64,000 nucleotides of DNA from Chamaelirium japonicum (taxonomy: Eukaryota > Streptophyta > Magnoliopsida > Liliales > Melanthiaceae). This document shows positions 41,501 to 54,356 of this stretch, in pieces. Positions within the stretch are counted from its first letter, which is position 1. Each line of letters begins with the position of its first letter. The position numbers were made by a program, and so were the translations under genes. The notes under the pieces are model-generated. The model searched no databases, was not told where the DNA came from, and saw only the letters and a program-made list of their open reading frames with translations. Location: NCBI GenBank assembly GCA_947650365.1, contig CANTAL010000136.1, positions 124,001 through 188,000 of the forward strand, in the 5' to 3' direction.

Positions 41501-44500
41501 GTATGATCCATTCTTACTCATTCGTACGATCCATTCTAAATCATTCGCACGAATGTATCCATTCTAATTCATTCGTACGATCCATTCTAATTCATTTACA
41601 CGATCCATTCTAATTCCTTCATACGATCTATTCTAATTCCTTCATACGATCCGTTCTAATTCATTCATAGAATCCATTCTAATTCTTTCGCACGATCCAT
41701 TCTAAGTCATTCGTACGATCCATTCTAATTCATTCGCACGATCTGTTCTTATCATTCGTACGATCCACCCTAATTCATTCGCACGATCTATTCTAATTCA
41801 TTCGTACGAGCTATTCTAATTCATTTGTACGATCCATTCTAATTCATTCGTACGATCCATTCTAATTCATTCGCACGATCCATTCTAATTCATTCATACG
41901 ATCTAATTTAATTCATTCATACAATCCATTCTAATTCTTTCACACGAATGGATCCATTCTAATTCATTCGTATGATCCATTCTATTTCATTTGTACGATC
42001 CATTCTTACTCATTCGTATGATCCGTTCTAATTCATTCGCACGATCCATTTTAATTCATTCATACGATCATTTTATTTCATTCGTACGATTCATTCTTAC
42101 TCATTCGTGCGAATTCATTCTAATTCATTCGCACGATCCATTCTAATTCATTCACACGATCCATTCTAATTGATTCATACGATCCATTCTAATTCATTCG
42201 TACGAAGGAATTAGAATGGATTGTGCGAATGAATTAGAATAGATCGTACAAATGAATTAGATTGGATACATTCGTGCGAATGAATTAGAAAGAATCGTAT
42301 GAATGAATTAGATTGGATCGTATGAATGAATTAGAATGGATCGTACGTATGAATTAGAATGGCTACATTCATGGGAATGAATTAGAATGGATCGTACGAA
42401 GGAATTAGAATGGATCGTACGAATGAATTAGAATGGATACTTTCATGCAAAAGAATTAGAATGGACTGTATGAATGAATTAGAATGGATCGTACAAATGA
42501 ATTAGAATGGATACATTCGTGCGAATGAATTAGAATGGATCGTATGAATGAATTAGAATGGATCGTATGAATGAATTCGAATGGATCGTACGAATGAATT
42601 AGAATGGAGACATTCGTGCGAATGAATTAGAATGGATCGTACGAATGAGTAAGAATGGATCGTACGAATGAATTAGAATGGATCGTACGAATGAATTAGA
42701 ATGGATACATTCGTGCAAAAGAATTAGAATGGATTGTATGAATGAATTAGAATGGATCGTATGAATGAATTAGAATGGATCGTGCGAATGAATTAGAATG
42801 GATCGTACGAATGAATTAGAATGGAAACATTCGTGCGAATGAATTAGAATGGATCGTACAAATGAGTAAGAATGGATCGTACGGATGAAATAGAATGGAT
42901 CGTACGAATGAATTAGAATGGATCGTGTGAATGAATTAGATTGGATCATGCGAATGAATTAGAATGGATCGTACAAATGAATTAGAATGGATACATTCGT
43001 TCGAATGAATTAGAATGGATCGTATGAATGAATTAGAATGTATCGTGCGAATGAATTAGACTAGATCGTATGAATGAATTAGAATCGATACATTCGTGCG
43101 AAAGAATTAGAATGGATCGTACGAATGAATTAGAATGGATCGTACGAATAAATTAGAATGGATCGTGCGAATGAATTAGAATGGATCGTACGAATGAATT
43201 AGAATGGATACATTCGTGCGAATGAATTAGAATGGATCGTACTAATGAGTAAGAATGGATCGTACGAATGAAATAGAATGGCTCGTATGAATGAATTAGA
43301 ATGGATCGTGCGAATGAATTAGATTGGATCGTATGAATGAATTAGAATGGATGGTATGAATGAATTAGAATGGATCATGCGAATGAATTAGAATGGATAC
43401 ATTCGTGCGAATAAATTAGAATGGATCGTACGAATGAATTATAATGAATCATATGAATGAACTAGAATGGATCGTATGAATGAATTCGAATGGATCGTAC
43501 GAATGAATTATGATGGATACATTCCTGCGAATGAATTGGAATGGATCATACGAAGGAATAAGGGTGGATCGTACGAATGAATTAGAATGGATATATTCGT
43601 GCGAAAGAATTAGAATGGATTGTATGAATGAATTAGAATGGATCGAATGAATGAATTAGAATGGATTGTGCGAATGAATTAGAATGGATCGAACGAATGA
43701 ATTAGAATGGATCGTACGAATGAATTAGAATGAATCGTGCGAATGAATTAGAATGGATCGTATGAATTAGAATGGATTGTATGGATGAATTAGAATGGAT
43801 CGTATGAATGAATTAGAATGGATCATGCGAATGAATTAGAATAGATTGTGCGAATAAATTAGAATGGATCGTGCGAATGAATTAGAATGGATCGTACGAA
43901 TGAATTAGAATGGATCGTATGAATGAATTAGAATGGATCGTGCTAATGAATTAGAATGGATCGTACGAATGAATTAGAATGGATCATACGAAGGAATTAG
44001 GGTGGATCGTACGAATGAATTAGAATGGATATATTCATGCGAAAGAATTAGAATGGATTGTATGAATGAATTAGAAATGATCGTGCAAATGAATTAGAAT
44101 GGATCGTGCTAATGAATTAGAATGGATCGTGCGAATGAATTAGATTGGATCATGCGAATGAATAGAATGGATCGTACAAATGAATTAGAATGGATACCTT
44201 CGTGCGAATGAATTAGAATGGATCGTATGAATGAATTAGAATGGATCCTATGAATAAATTCGAATGGATCGTACATATGAATTAGAATGGATCGTACGAA
44301 TGAAGTAGAATGTATCGAACGAATGAATTAGAATGGATCGTATGAATGAATTAGAATGGATCGTGCGAATGAATTAGACTGGATCATATGAATGAATTAG
44401 AATGGATACATTCGTGCGAAAGAATTAGAATGGATTATATGAATGAATTAGATTGGATCGTACGAATGAATTGGAATAGATCATATGAATGAATTAGAAT

Positions 44501-46845
44501 GGATCGTGCGAATGAATTAGAATGGATCGTACGAATGAATTAGAATGGATACATTCGTGCGAATGAATTAGAATGGATCATACTAATGAGTAAGAATGGA
44601 TCGTACGAATGAAATAGAATGGCTCGTATGAATGAATTAGAATAGATCGTGCGAATGAATTAGATTGGATCGTATGAATGAATTAGAATGGATGGTATGA
44701 ATGAATTAGAGTGGATCGTGCAAATGAATTAGAATGGATACATTCGTGCGAATGAATTAGAATGGATCGTACCAATGAATTAGAATGAATCATATGAATG
44801 AACTAGAATGGATCATTTGAATGAATTCGAATGGATCGTACGAATGAATTATGATGGATACATTCCTGCGAATGAATTAGAATGGATCATACGAAGGAAT
44901 TAGGGTGGATCGTACGAATGAATTTGAATGGATACATTCGTGCGAAAGAATTAGAATGGATTGTATGAATGAATTAGAATGGATCGTATGAATGAATTAG
45001 AATGGATCGTGCGAATGAATTAGAATGGATCGTACGAATGATTTAGAATGGATCGTACAAATGAATTAGAATGAATCGTGCGAATGAATTAGAATGGATC
45101 GTATGAATTAGAATGGATTGTATGGATGAATTAGAATGGATCGTATGAATGAATTAGAATGGATCATGCGAATGAATTAGAATAGATTGTGCGGATAAAT
45201 TAGAATGGATCGTGCGAATGAATTAGAATGGATCGTACGAATGAATTAGAATGGATCGTATGAATGAATTAGAATGGATCGTGCTAATGAATTAAAATGG
45301 ATCGTACGAATGAATTAGAATGGATCATACGAAGGAATTAGGGTTGATGTTACGAATAAATTAGAATGGATATATTCATGCGAAAGAATTAGAATGGATT
45401 GTATGAATGAATTAGAAATGATCGTGCAAATGAATTAGAATGGATCGTGCTAATGAATTAGAATGGATCATACGAATGAATTAGAATAGATTGTGCGAAT
45501 GAATTAGAATGGATTGTACGAATGAATTAGAATGGATCGTATGAATGAATTAGCACGATCCATTCTAATTCATTCGCATGAATGTATCCATTCTATTTCA
45601 TTTGTATGATCCATTCTTACTCATTCGTACGATCCATTCTAAATCATTCGCACGAATGTATCCATTCTAATTCATTCGTACGATCCATTCTAATTCATTT
45701 ACACGATCCATTCTAATTCCTTCATACGATCTATTCTAATTCCTTCATACGATCCTTCATACGATCTATTCTAATTCCTTCATACGATCCGTTCTAATTC
45801 ATTCATAGAATCCATTCTAATTCTTTCGCACGATCCATTCTAAGTCATTCGTACGATCCATTCTAATTCATTCGCACGATCTGTTCTTATTCATTCGTAC
45901 GATCCACCCTAATTCATTCGCACGATCTATTCTAATTCATTCGTACGAGCTATTCTAATTCATTTGTACGATCCATTCTAATTCATTCGTACGATCCATT
46001 CTAATTCATTCGCACGATCCATTCTAATTCATTCATACGATCTAATTTAATTCATTCATACAATCCATTCTAATTCTTTCACACGAATGGATCCATTCTA
46101 ATTCATTCGTATGATCCATTCTATTTCATTTGTACGATCCATTCTTACTCATTCGTACGATCCGTTCTAATTCATTCGCACGATCCATTTTAATTCATTC
46201 ATACGATCATTTTATTTCATTCGTACGATTCATTCTTACTCATTCGTGCGAATTCATTCTAATTCATTCGCACGATCCATTCTAATTCATTCACACGATC
46301 CATTCTAATTGATTCATACGATCCATTCTAATTCATTCGTACGAAGGAATTAGAATGGATTGTGCGAATGAATTAGAATGGATCGTACAAATGAATTAGA
46401 TTGGATACATTCGTGCGAATGAATTAGAAAGAATCGTATGAATGAATTAGATTGGATCGTATGAATGAATTAGAATGGATCGTACGTATGAATTAGAATG
46501 GCTACATTCATGGGAATGAATTAGAATGGATCGTACGAAGGAATTAGAATGGATCGTACGAATGAATTAGAATGGATACTTTCATGCAAAAGAATTAGAA
46601 TGGACTGTATGAATGAATTAGAATGGATCGTACAAATGAATTAGAATGGATACATTCGTGCGAATGAATTAGAATGGATCGTATGAATGAATTAGAATGG
46701 ATCGTATGAATGAATTCGAATGGATCGTACGAATGAATTAGAATGGAGACATTCGTGCGAATGAATTAGAATGGATCGTACGAATGAGTAAGAATGGATC
46801 GTACGAATGAATTAGAATGGATCATACGAATGAATTAGAATGGAT
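38584..46845. repeat. 4.1-kb near-identical tandem duplication
   Basis: Copy 1 is about 38,584-42,686 and copy 2 about 42,687-46,845. Marker words sit at a constant offset of 4,103 bp: GATGAAATAG at 38,781 and 42,884, GGGTTGATGTTACG at about 41,238 and 45,341, and the start of the R island at 41,473 and 45,576. After a 35-bp local expansion in copy 2 (near 45.75 kb) and a 1-bp difference, the offset becomes 4,139, for example GAATGGAGACATTCG at 42,602 and 46,741. The copies diverge from the next sequence at 42,707 and 46,846. Each contains an F block, an R island and F again. Differences seen by eye are few. Confidence 0.92.
39000..41368 (+). repeat. nested duplication, 1,341-bp spacing
   Basis: About 39.0-40.03 kb and 40.4-41.37 kb share the same ordered series of variants: ACTAATGAGTAAG, GAATGGCTCG, GAATGGATGGTATG, GAATTATGATGG and TTAGAAATGATCG. 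The offset is 1,341 bp at both ends checked (GAATGGCTCG at 39,180/40,521; GAATTAGGG at 39,891/41,232). The same nested pair is carried in the second 4.1-kb copy (about 43.1-45.5 kb). It diverges more than the 4.1-kb copies do, so it is older. Confidence 0.85.
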
Positions 46846-47830
46846 CGTGCGAATGAATTAGAATGGATTGTACGAATGAATTAGAATGGATACATTTGTG
46901 CGAATGAATTAGAATGGATCGTACGAATGAGTAAGAATGGTTCGTACGAATGAAATAAAATGGATCGTACGAATGAATTAGAATGCATCATACGAATGAA
47001 TTCGAATGGATCGTATGAATGAATTAGAATGTATTAGGAATTAGAATGTATCGTATAAATGAATTCGAATGGATCGTACGAATGAATTAGAATGGATACA
47101 TTCGTGCGAATGAATTTGAATGGATCATACGAAGGAATTAGGGTGAATCGTACGAATGAATTAGAATGGATACATTCGTGCGAAAGAATTAGATTGGATT
47201 GAATGAATGAATTAGAATGGATCGTATGAATGGATTAGAATGGATCATATGAATGAATTAGATTGGATCGTACGAATGAGTAAGAATGGATCTTACGAAT
47301 GAAATAGAATGGATCGTACGAATGATTAAGAATGGATCGTACGAATGACATAGAATGGATCGTATGAATGAATTAGAATGGATCGTGCTAATGAATTAGA
47401 ATGGATCGTACGAATGAATTAGAATAGGTTGTTTGAATGAATTAGAATGGATTGTACGAATGAATTAGAATAGATACATTCGTGCGAATGAACTAGAATG
47501 GATTGTATGAATGAATTAGATTGGATCGTATGAATGAATTAGAATGGATCGTACGTATGAATTAGAATGGATACATTCATCGGAATGAATTAGAATGGAT
47601 CGTACGAAGGAATTAGAATGGATCGTACGACTGAAATAGAATGGATCGTACGAAGGAATTAGAATGGATCGTAAGAATGAATTAGAATGGATACATTCGT
47701 GCAAAAGAATTAGAATGGATTGTATGAATGAATTAGAATGGATTGTGCAAATGAATTAGAATGGATCGTGCGAAGGAATTAGAATGGATCGTACGAATGA
47801 ATTATAATAGATTATGCGAATGAATTAGAA
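46340..47830 (+). repeat. F segment of a three-copy family (copy 3)
   Basis: It starts at the same R-to-F junction (TACGAAGG at 46,340, also present at 42,201 in the 4.1-kb repeat) and contains GTATTAGG at 47,031. It is partly inside the second copy of the 4.1-kb duplication and continues past its end. Confidence 0.75.
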
Positions 47831-47979
47831 TGGATCGTACGAATGAATTAGAATGGATACATTCGTGCGAATGAATTAGAATGGATCATACTAATGAGAA
47901 TGGATCGTGCGAATGAATTCGAATGGATCGTACGAATGAATTAGAATGGATACATTCATGTGAATGAATTAGAATAGAT

Positions 47980-50830
47980 CATACGAAGGAATTAGGGTGG
48001 ATCGTACGAATGAATTAGAATGAATACATTCATGCAAAAGAATTAGAATGGATTGTATGAATAAATTTGAATGGATCGTATGAATGAATTAGAATGGATC
48101 GTGCGAATGAATTAGAATGGATCGTACGAATGAATTAGAATGGATACATTCAAGCGAATGAATTAGAATGGATCATACGAATGAGTAAGAATGGATACAA
48201 TCGTGCGAATGAATTAGAATGGATCGTACGAATGAGTAAGAATGGATCGTACGAATGAGTAAGAATGGATCGTATAAATGAATTAGAATGGATCGCACGA
48301 ATGAATTAGAATGGATCGTGCGAATGAATTAGAATGGATCGTACGAATGAATTAGAATGGATCGTACGAAGGAATTAGAATGGATCGTACGAATTAATTT
48401 GAATAGATTGTATGAATGAATTAGAATGGATCGTACGAGTGAATTAGAATGGATCGTATGAATGAATTAGAATGGATCGTACGAATGAATTAGAATGGAT
48501 TGTACGAATGAATTAGAATGGATCGTATGAATGAATTAGAATGGATCGTGCTAATAAATTAGATTGGATCGTACGAATGAATTAGAATAGATTGTGCGAA
48601 TGAATTAGAATGGATCATACGAATGAATTAGAATGGATCGTATGAATGAATTAGAATGGATCGTGCGAATGAATTAGAATGGATTGTACGAATAAATTAG
48701 AATGGATATATTCGTGCGAATGAATTAGAATGGATCGTACGAATGAGTAAGAATGGATTGTACGAATCAATTAGAATGGATCGTACGAATTAATTAGAAT
48801 GGATACATTCGTGCAAAAGAATTAGAATGGATTGTACGAATGAGTTAGAATGGATCCATTTTAATTCATTCGCACGATCCATTCTAATTCATTCGCACGT
48901 ATGTATCCATTCTAATTCATTCGTACGATCCATTCTAATTCATTCATACGATCCATTCTAATTTATTCGTACGATCCATTCTAATTCATTTGAACGATCC
49001 ATTCTAATGCATTCGCACGAATGTACCCATTCTAATTCATTCGTACGATCCATTCTAATTCATTCGCACGATCCAATCTAATTCATTCGCACGATCCATT
49101 CTAATTCATTCGTACGATCCATTCTATTTCATTCGTATGATCCATTCTATTTCATTTGTGCGAATGAATTAGAATGTATCGTATGAATGAATTAGAATGG
49201 ATCGTATGAATGAATTAGAATAGATCGTATGAATGAATTCGAATGGATCATACGAATGAATTAGAATGGATACATTCGTGCGAATGAATTAGAATTGACC
49301 ATACGAAGGAATTAGGGTGGATCGTACGAATGAATTAGAATGGATACATTCGTATGAAAGAATTAGAATGGATTGTATGAATGAATTAGAATGGATCGTA
49401 TGAATGAATTAGAATGGATCGTGCGAATCAATTAGAATGGATCGTACGAATGAATTAGAATTGATCGTATGAATGAATTAGAATGGATCATGCGAATGAA
49501 TTAGAATGGATCATACGAATGAATTAGAATGGATACATTCAAGCGAATGAATTAGAATGGATCATACGAATGAGTAAGAATGTATACATTCGTGCGAATG
49601 AATTGGAATGGATCATACGAATGAGTAAGACTGGATCGTACGAATGAATTAGAATGGATCGTACGAATGAATTAGAATGGATCGTGCGAATGAATTAGAA
49701 TGGATCGTACGAATGAATTAGAATGGATTGTACGAATGATTTAGAATGGATTGTACGAATTAATTAGAATAGATTGTATGAATGAATTAAAATGGATCGT
49801 ACGAATGAATTAGAATGGATCGTGCGAATAAATTAGAATGGATCGTATGAATGAATTAGAATGGATACATTCGTGCGAATGAATTAGAATGGATCGTACG
49901 AATAAGTAAGAATGGATCGTACGAATGAATTAGAATGGATCGTATGAATGAATTAGAATGGATCGTGCTAATGAATTAGATTGAATCGTACGAATGAATT
50001 AGAATAGATTGTGCGAATGAATTAGAATGGATTTTACGAATGAATTAGAATGGATCGTGCGAATGAATTAGAATGGATCATACGAATGAATTAGAATGGA
50101 TACATTCGTGCGAATGAATTAGAATGGATCGTACGAATGAGTAAGAATGGATCGTACGAATGAATTAAATGGATCGTACGAATTAATTAGAATGGATACA
50201 TTCGTGCAAAAGAATTAGAATGGATTGTACGAATGAGTTAGAATGGATCCATTCTAATTCATTCGCACGATCCATTCTAATTCATTCGCACGTATGTATC
50301 CATTCTAATTCATTCGTACGATCCATTCTAATTCATTCATACGATCCATTCTAATTTATTCGTACCATCCATTCTAATTCATTTGCACGATCCATTCTAA
50401 TTCATTCGCACGAATGTATCCATTCTAATTCATTCGTACGATCTATTCTAATTCATTCGCACGATCCAATCTAATTCATTCGCACGATCCATTCTAATTC
50501 ATTCGTACGATCCATTCTATTTCATTCGTACGATCCATTCTATTTCATTTGTGCGAATTAATTAGAATGTATCGTATGAATGAATTAGAATGGATCGTAT
50601 GAATGAATTAGAATGGATCGTATGAATGAATTAGAATGGATCGTATGAATGAATTCGAATGGATCGTACGAATGAATTAGAATGGATACATTTGTGCGAA
50701 TGAATTAGAAAGGATCATAAGAAGGAATTAGGGTGGATCGTACGAATGAATTAGAATGGATATATTCGTCCGAAAGAATTAGAATGGATTATATGAATGA
50801 ATTAGAATGGATCGTATGAATGAATTAGAA
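47980..50830. repeat. 1.39-kb tandem duplication with R islands
   Basis: Two copies with a small R island each (48,856-49,158 and 50,248-50,550). CGCACGTATGTATCC is 1,393 bp apart, the R-to-F switch TTCATTTGTGCGAAT lies at 49,151 and 50,544 (1,393), and CAAGCGAATG at 48,151 and 49,540 (1,389). ATTAGGGTGG at 49,311 and 50,727 is 1,416 bp apart, one 23-bp unit more. Confidence 0.87.
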
Positions 50831-51389
50831 TGGATCATGCGAATGTATTAGAATGGATCGTATGAATGAATTAGAATGGATCATGCGAATGAATTAGAAT
50901 GGATCGTACGAATGAATTAGAATGTATACATTCGGGCGAATGAATTAGAATGGATCGTACGAATGAGTAAGAATGGATCGTACGAATGAAATAGAATGGC
51001 TCGTACGAATGATAACGAATGGATCGTGCTAATGAATTAGAATAGATCGTACGAATGAATTAGAATAGATTGTGCAAATGAATTAGAATGGATCGTACGA
51101 ATGAATTCAAATGGATACATTCTTGCGAAGGAATTAGAATGGATCGTACGAATGGATCGTACGAAGGAATTAGAATGAATTAGAATCTATACATTCGTGC
51201 GAATGAATTAGAATGGATCATATGAATGAACTAGAATGGATCGTGCTAATGAAGTAGAATGGATACATTCATGCGAATGAATTAGAATGGATCGTATGAA
51301 TGAATTAGATTGGATCGTATGACTGAATTAGAATGGATCGTTTGAATGAATTAGAATGGATCGTACGAATGAATTAGAATGAATTAGAA

Positions 51390-51720
51390 TGGATCCATTC
51401 TAATTCCTTCGTACGATCCATTCTAATTCCTTCCCATTAATGTTTCCATTCTAATTCATACGTCCGATCCATTCTAATTCATTCATAACGTACGATCCAT
51501 TCTAATTCCTTCGTACGATCCATTCTATTTCATTCGTATGATCCATTCTAATTCCTTCGTACGATCCATTCTAATTCATTCCAATGAATGTATCCATTCT
51601 AATTCATACGTACGATCCATTCTAATTCATTCATACGATCCAATCTAATTCATTTATATGATCCATTCTAATTCCTTCGCACGAATGTATCTATTCTAAT
51701 TCATTCGTACGATCCATTCT
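51390..51720. repeat. segmental duplicate, partner at 58.25 kb
   Basis: It starts at a GGATCC F-to-R switch and holds the inserted dinucleotide word ATTCATAACGTACG (51,481), which occurs once more at 58,336 in the same context. The offset is 6,855 bp. Confidence 0.78.
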
Positions 51721-54343
51721 AATTCATTCGCATAATCTATTCTAATTCATTTGTACGATCCATTCTAAGACATTCTAATTCATTTGCACGATTGTATGAA
51801 TGAATTAGAATGGATCGTACGAATGAATTAGAATAGATTGTGCGAATGAATTAGAATGGATCGTACGAATGAATAAGAATGAAGGAATTAGAATGGATTG
51901 TACGAATGAATTAGAATAGATTGTGCATATGAATTATAATGGATCGTACGAATGAATGGATCGTACGAATGAATTAGAATCGATACATTCATGCGAATGA
52001 ATTAGAATGGATCGTACAAATGAGAAAGAATGGATCGTACGAATGAAATAGAATGGATCGTACGAATGAATTAGAATGGATCGTGGTAATGAATTAGAAT
52101 GGATCGTATGAATGAATTAGAATAGATTGTGCGAATGAATTAGAATGGATCGTACGAATGAATTAGAATGCATACATTCATGTGAATGAATTAGAATGGA
52201 TCGTATGAATGAATTAGATTGGATCGTATGAATGAATTAGAATGGATCGTACGTATGAATTAGAATGGATACATTCATGGGAATGAATTAGATTGGATCG
52301 TACGAAGGAATTATAATAGATCATACGAATGAATTAGAATGGATACATTTGTGCAAAAGAATTAGAATGGATTGTATGAATGAATTAGAATGGATCATGC
52401 AAAAAAATTAGAAAGGATCGTACGAAGGAATTAGAATGGATCGTACGAAGGAATTAGAATGGATCCTACGAATGAATTAGAATAGATACATTCGTGCGAA
52501 TTAATTAGAATGGATCGTATAAATGAATTAGAATGGATCGTATGAATGAATTCGAATGGATCGTACGAATGAATTAGAATAGATACATTCGTGCGAATGA
52601 ATTAGAATGGATCGTACGAAGGAATTATAATGGATCGTACGAAGGAATTAGAATGGATCGTACGAATAAATTAGAATGGATACATTCGTGCTAATGAATT
52701 AGAATGGATCGTATGAATGAATTAGAATGGATCGTATGAATGAATTCGAATGGATCGTACGAATGAATTAGAATGGATACATTCGTGTGAATGAACTAGA
52801 ATGGATCGTACGAAGGAATTAAAATGGATCGTACGAAGGAATTAGAATGGATACATTCGTGCAAAAGAATTAGAATGGATTGTTTAAATGAATTAGAATG
52901 GATTGTGCAAATAAATTAGAATGGATCGTACGAATTAAATAGAATGGATCATACAAATGAATTAGAATGGATCAAACGAATGAATAAGATTGGATCATGC
53001 GAATGAATTAGAACGGATCATATGCACGAATGAATGAATTAGAATGGATCGTACGTATGAATTCTATTAATTAGAATGGATCTCTTCTAATTCATTTGCA
53101 CGATCCATTCTAATTCATTCGTACGATCCATTCTAATTCATTTGCACGAATGTATCCATTCTAATTCATTCGTACGATCCATTCGAATTCATTCATACGA
53201 CCCATTCTAATTCATTCATACCATCCATTCTAATTCATTCGCATGAATGTATCCATTCTAATTCATTCGTACGATCCATTCTAATTCCTTCGTACGATCC
53301 ATTCTAATTCATTTGCACTATCCATTCTAATTCATTCGCACAATCTTTTCTAATTCATTCGTACGATACATTCTAATTCATTAGCACGATCCATTCTAAT
53401 TCATTCGTACGATCCATTCTATTTCATTCATACGATCCATTCTTACTCATTCGTACGATCCATTCTAATTCATTCGCACGAATGTATCCATTCTAATTCA
53501 TTCGTACGATCCATTCATTCGTACGATCCATTCTAATTCATTCGCACAATCTATTCTAATTCATTCGTACGAATCATTCGAATTCCTTCATTCTTATTCG
53601 TTCGTACGATCCATTCTAATTCATTTGCACAATCTACTCTAATTCATTCGTACGATCCATTCTAATTCATTCATACAATCGTGCGAATGAATTAGAATGT
53701 AATAGAATGGATAGCACGAATAAATTAGAATAGATTGTGTGAATGAATTAGAATGGATCGTACGAATGAATTAGAATGGATATATTCATGCGAATGAATT
53801 ATAATGGATTGTATGAATGAATTAGATTGGATCGTATGAATGAATTTCAATGGATCGTATGTATGAATTAGAATGGATACATTCATGGGAATGAATTAGA
53901 TTGGATCGTACGAAGGAATTAGAATGGATCCTACGAATGAAATAGAATGGATCATACGAAGGAATTAGAATGGATCGTACATTATGAATGAATTAGAATG
54001 GATCGTACATATGAATTAGAATGGATACATTCATGGGAATGAATTAGAATAGATCGTACGAAGGAATTAGAATGGATCCATTCTAATTCATTCTAATTCA
54101 TTCATACGATCCATTCTAATTCATTCATACGATCCAATCTAATTTATTCATATGATCCATTCTAATTAATTCGCACGAATGTATCCATTCTAATTCATTT
54201 GCACGATCCATTCTAATTCATTCATACGATCCATTCTAATTCATTCGCATGAATGTATCCATTCTAATTCATTCTAATTCCTTCGTACGATCCATTCGTA
54301 CGAACCATTCTAATTCCTTCTCACGAATGTATCCATTCTAATT

Positions 54344-54356
54344 CATTCGTATGATC
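54344..54356. other. paralogous site lacking the LINE
   Basis: CATTCGTATGATC differs by one base from the LINE target repeat. Its surroundings match both LINE flanks: on the left TAATTCATTCTAATTCCTTCG and the TTC-CACGAATGTATCC unit, on the right CGCACAATCTATTC, TTAGCACGATCC, CTATTTCAT and CTTACT in order. It represents the unoccupied form of the insertion site. Confidence 0.72.

Larger units (their letters stand above)
35884..48855. repeat. satellite sub-region: mostly F, with large duplications
   Basis: Approximate blocks: F 35884-41450, R 41451-42202, F 42203-45553, R 45554-46341, F 46342-48855. The two R islands are copies of each other inside the 4.1-kb tandem duplication. The words GAATGGATGGTATG and GAATGGCTCG mark repeated sub-segments. 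No gene or foreign insertion is seen. Confidence 0.9.
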
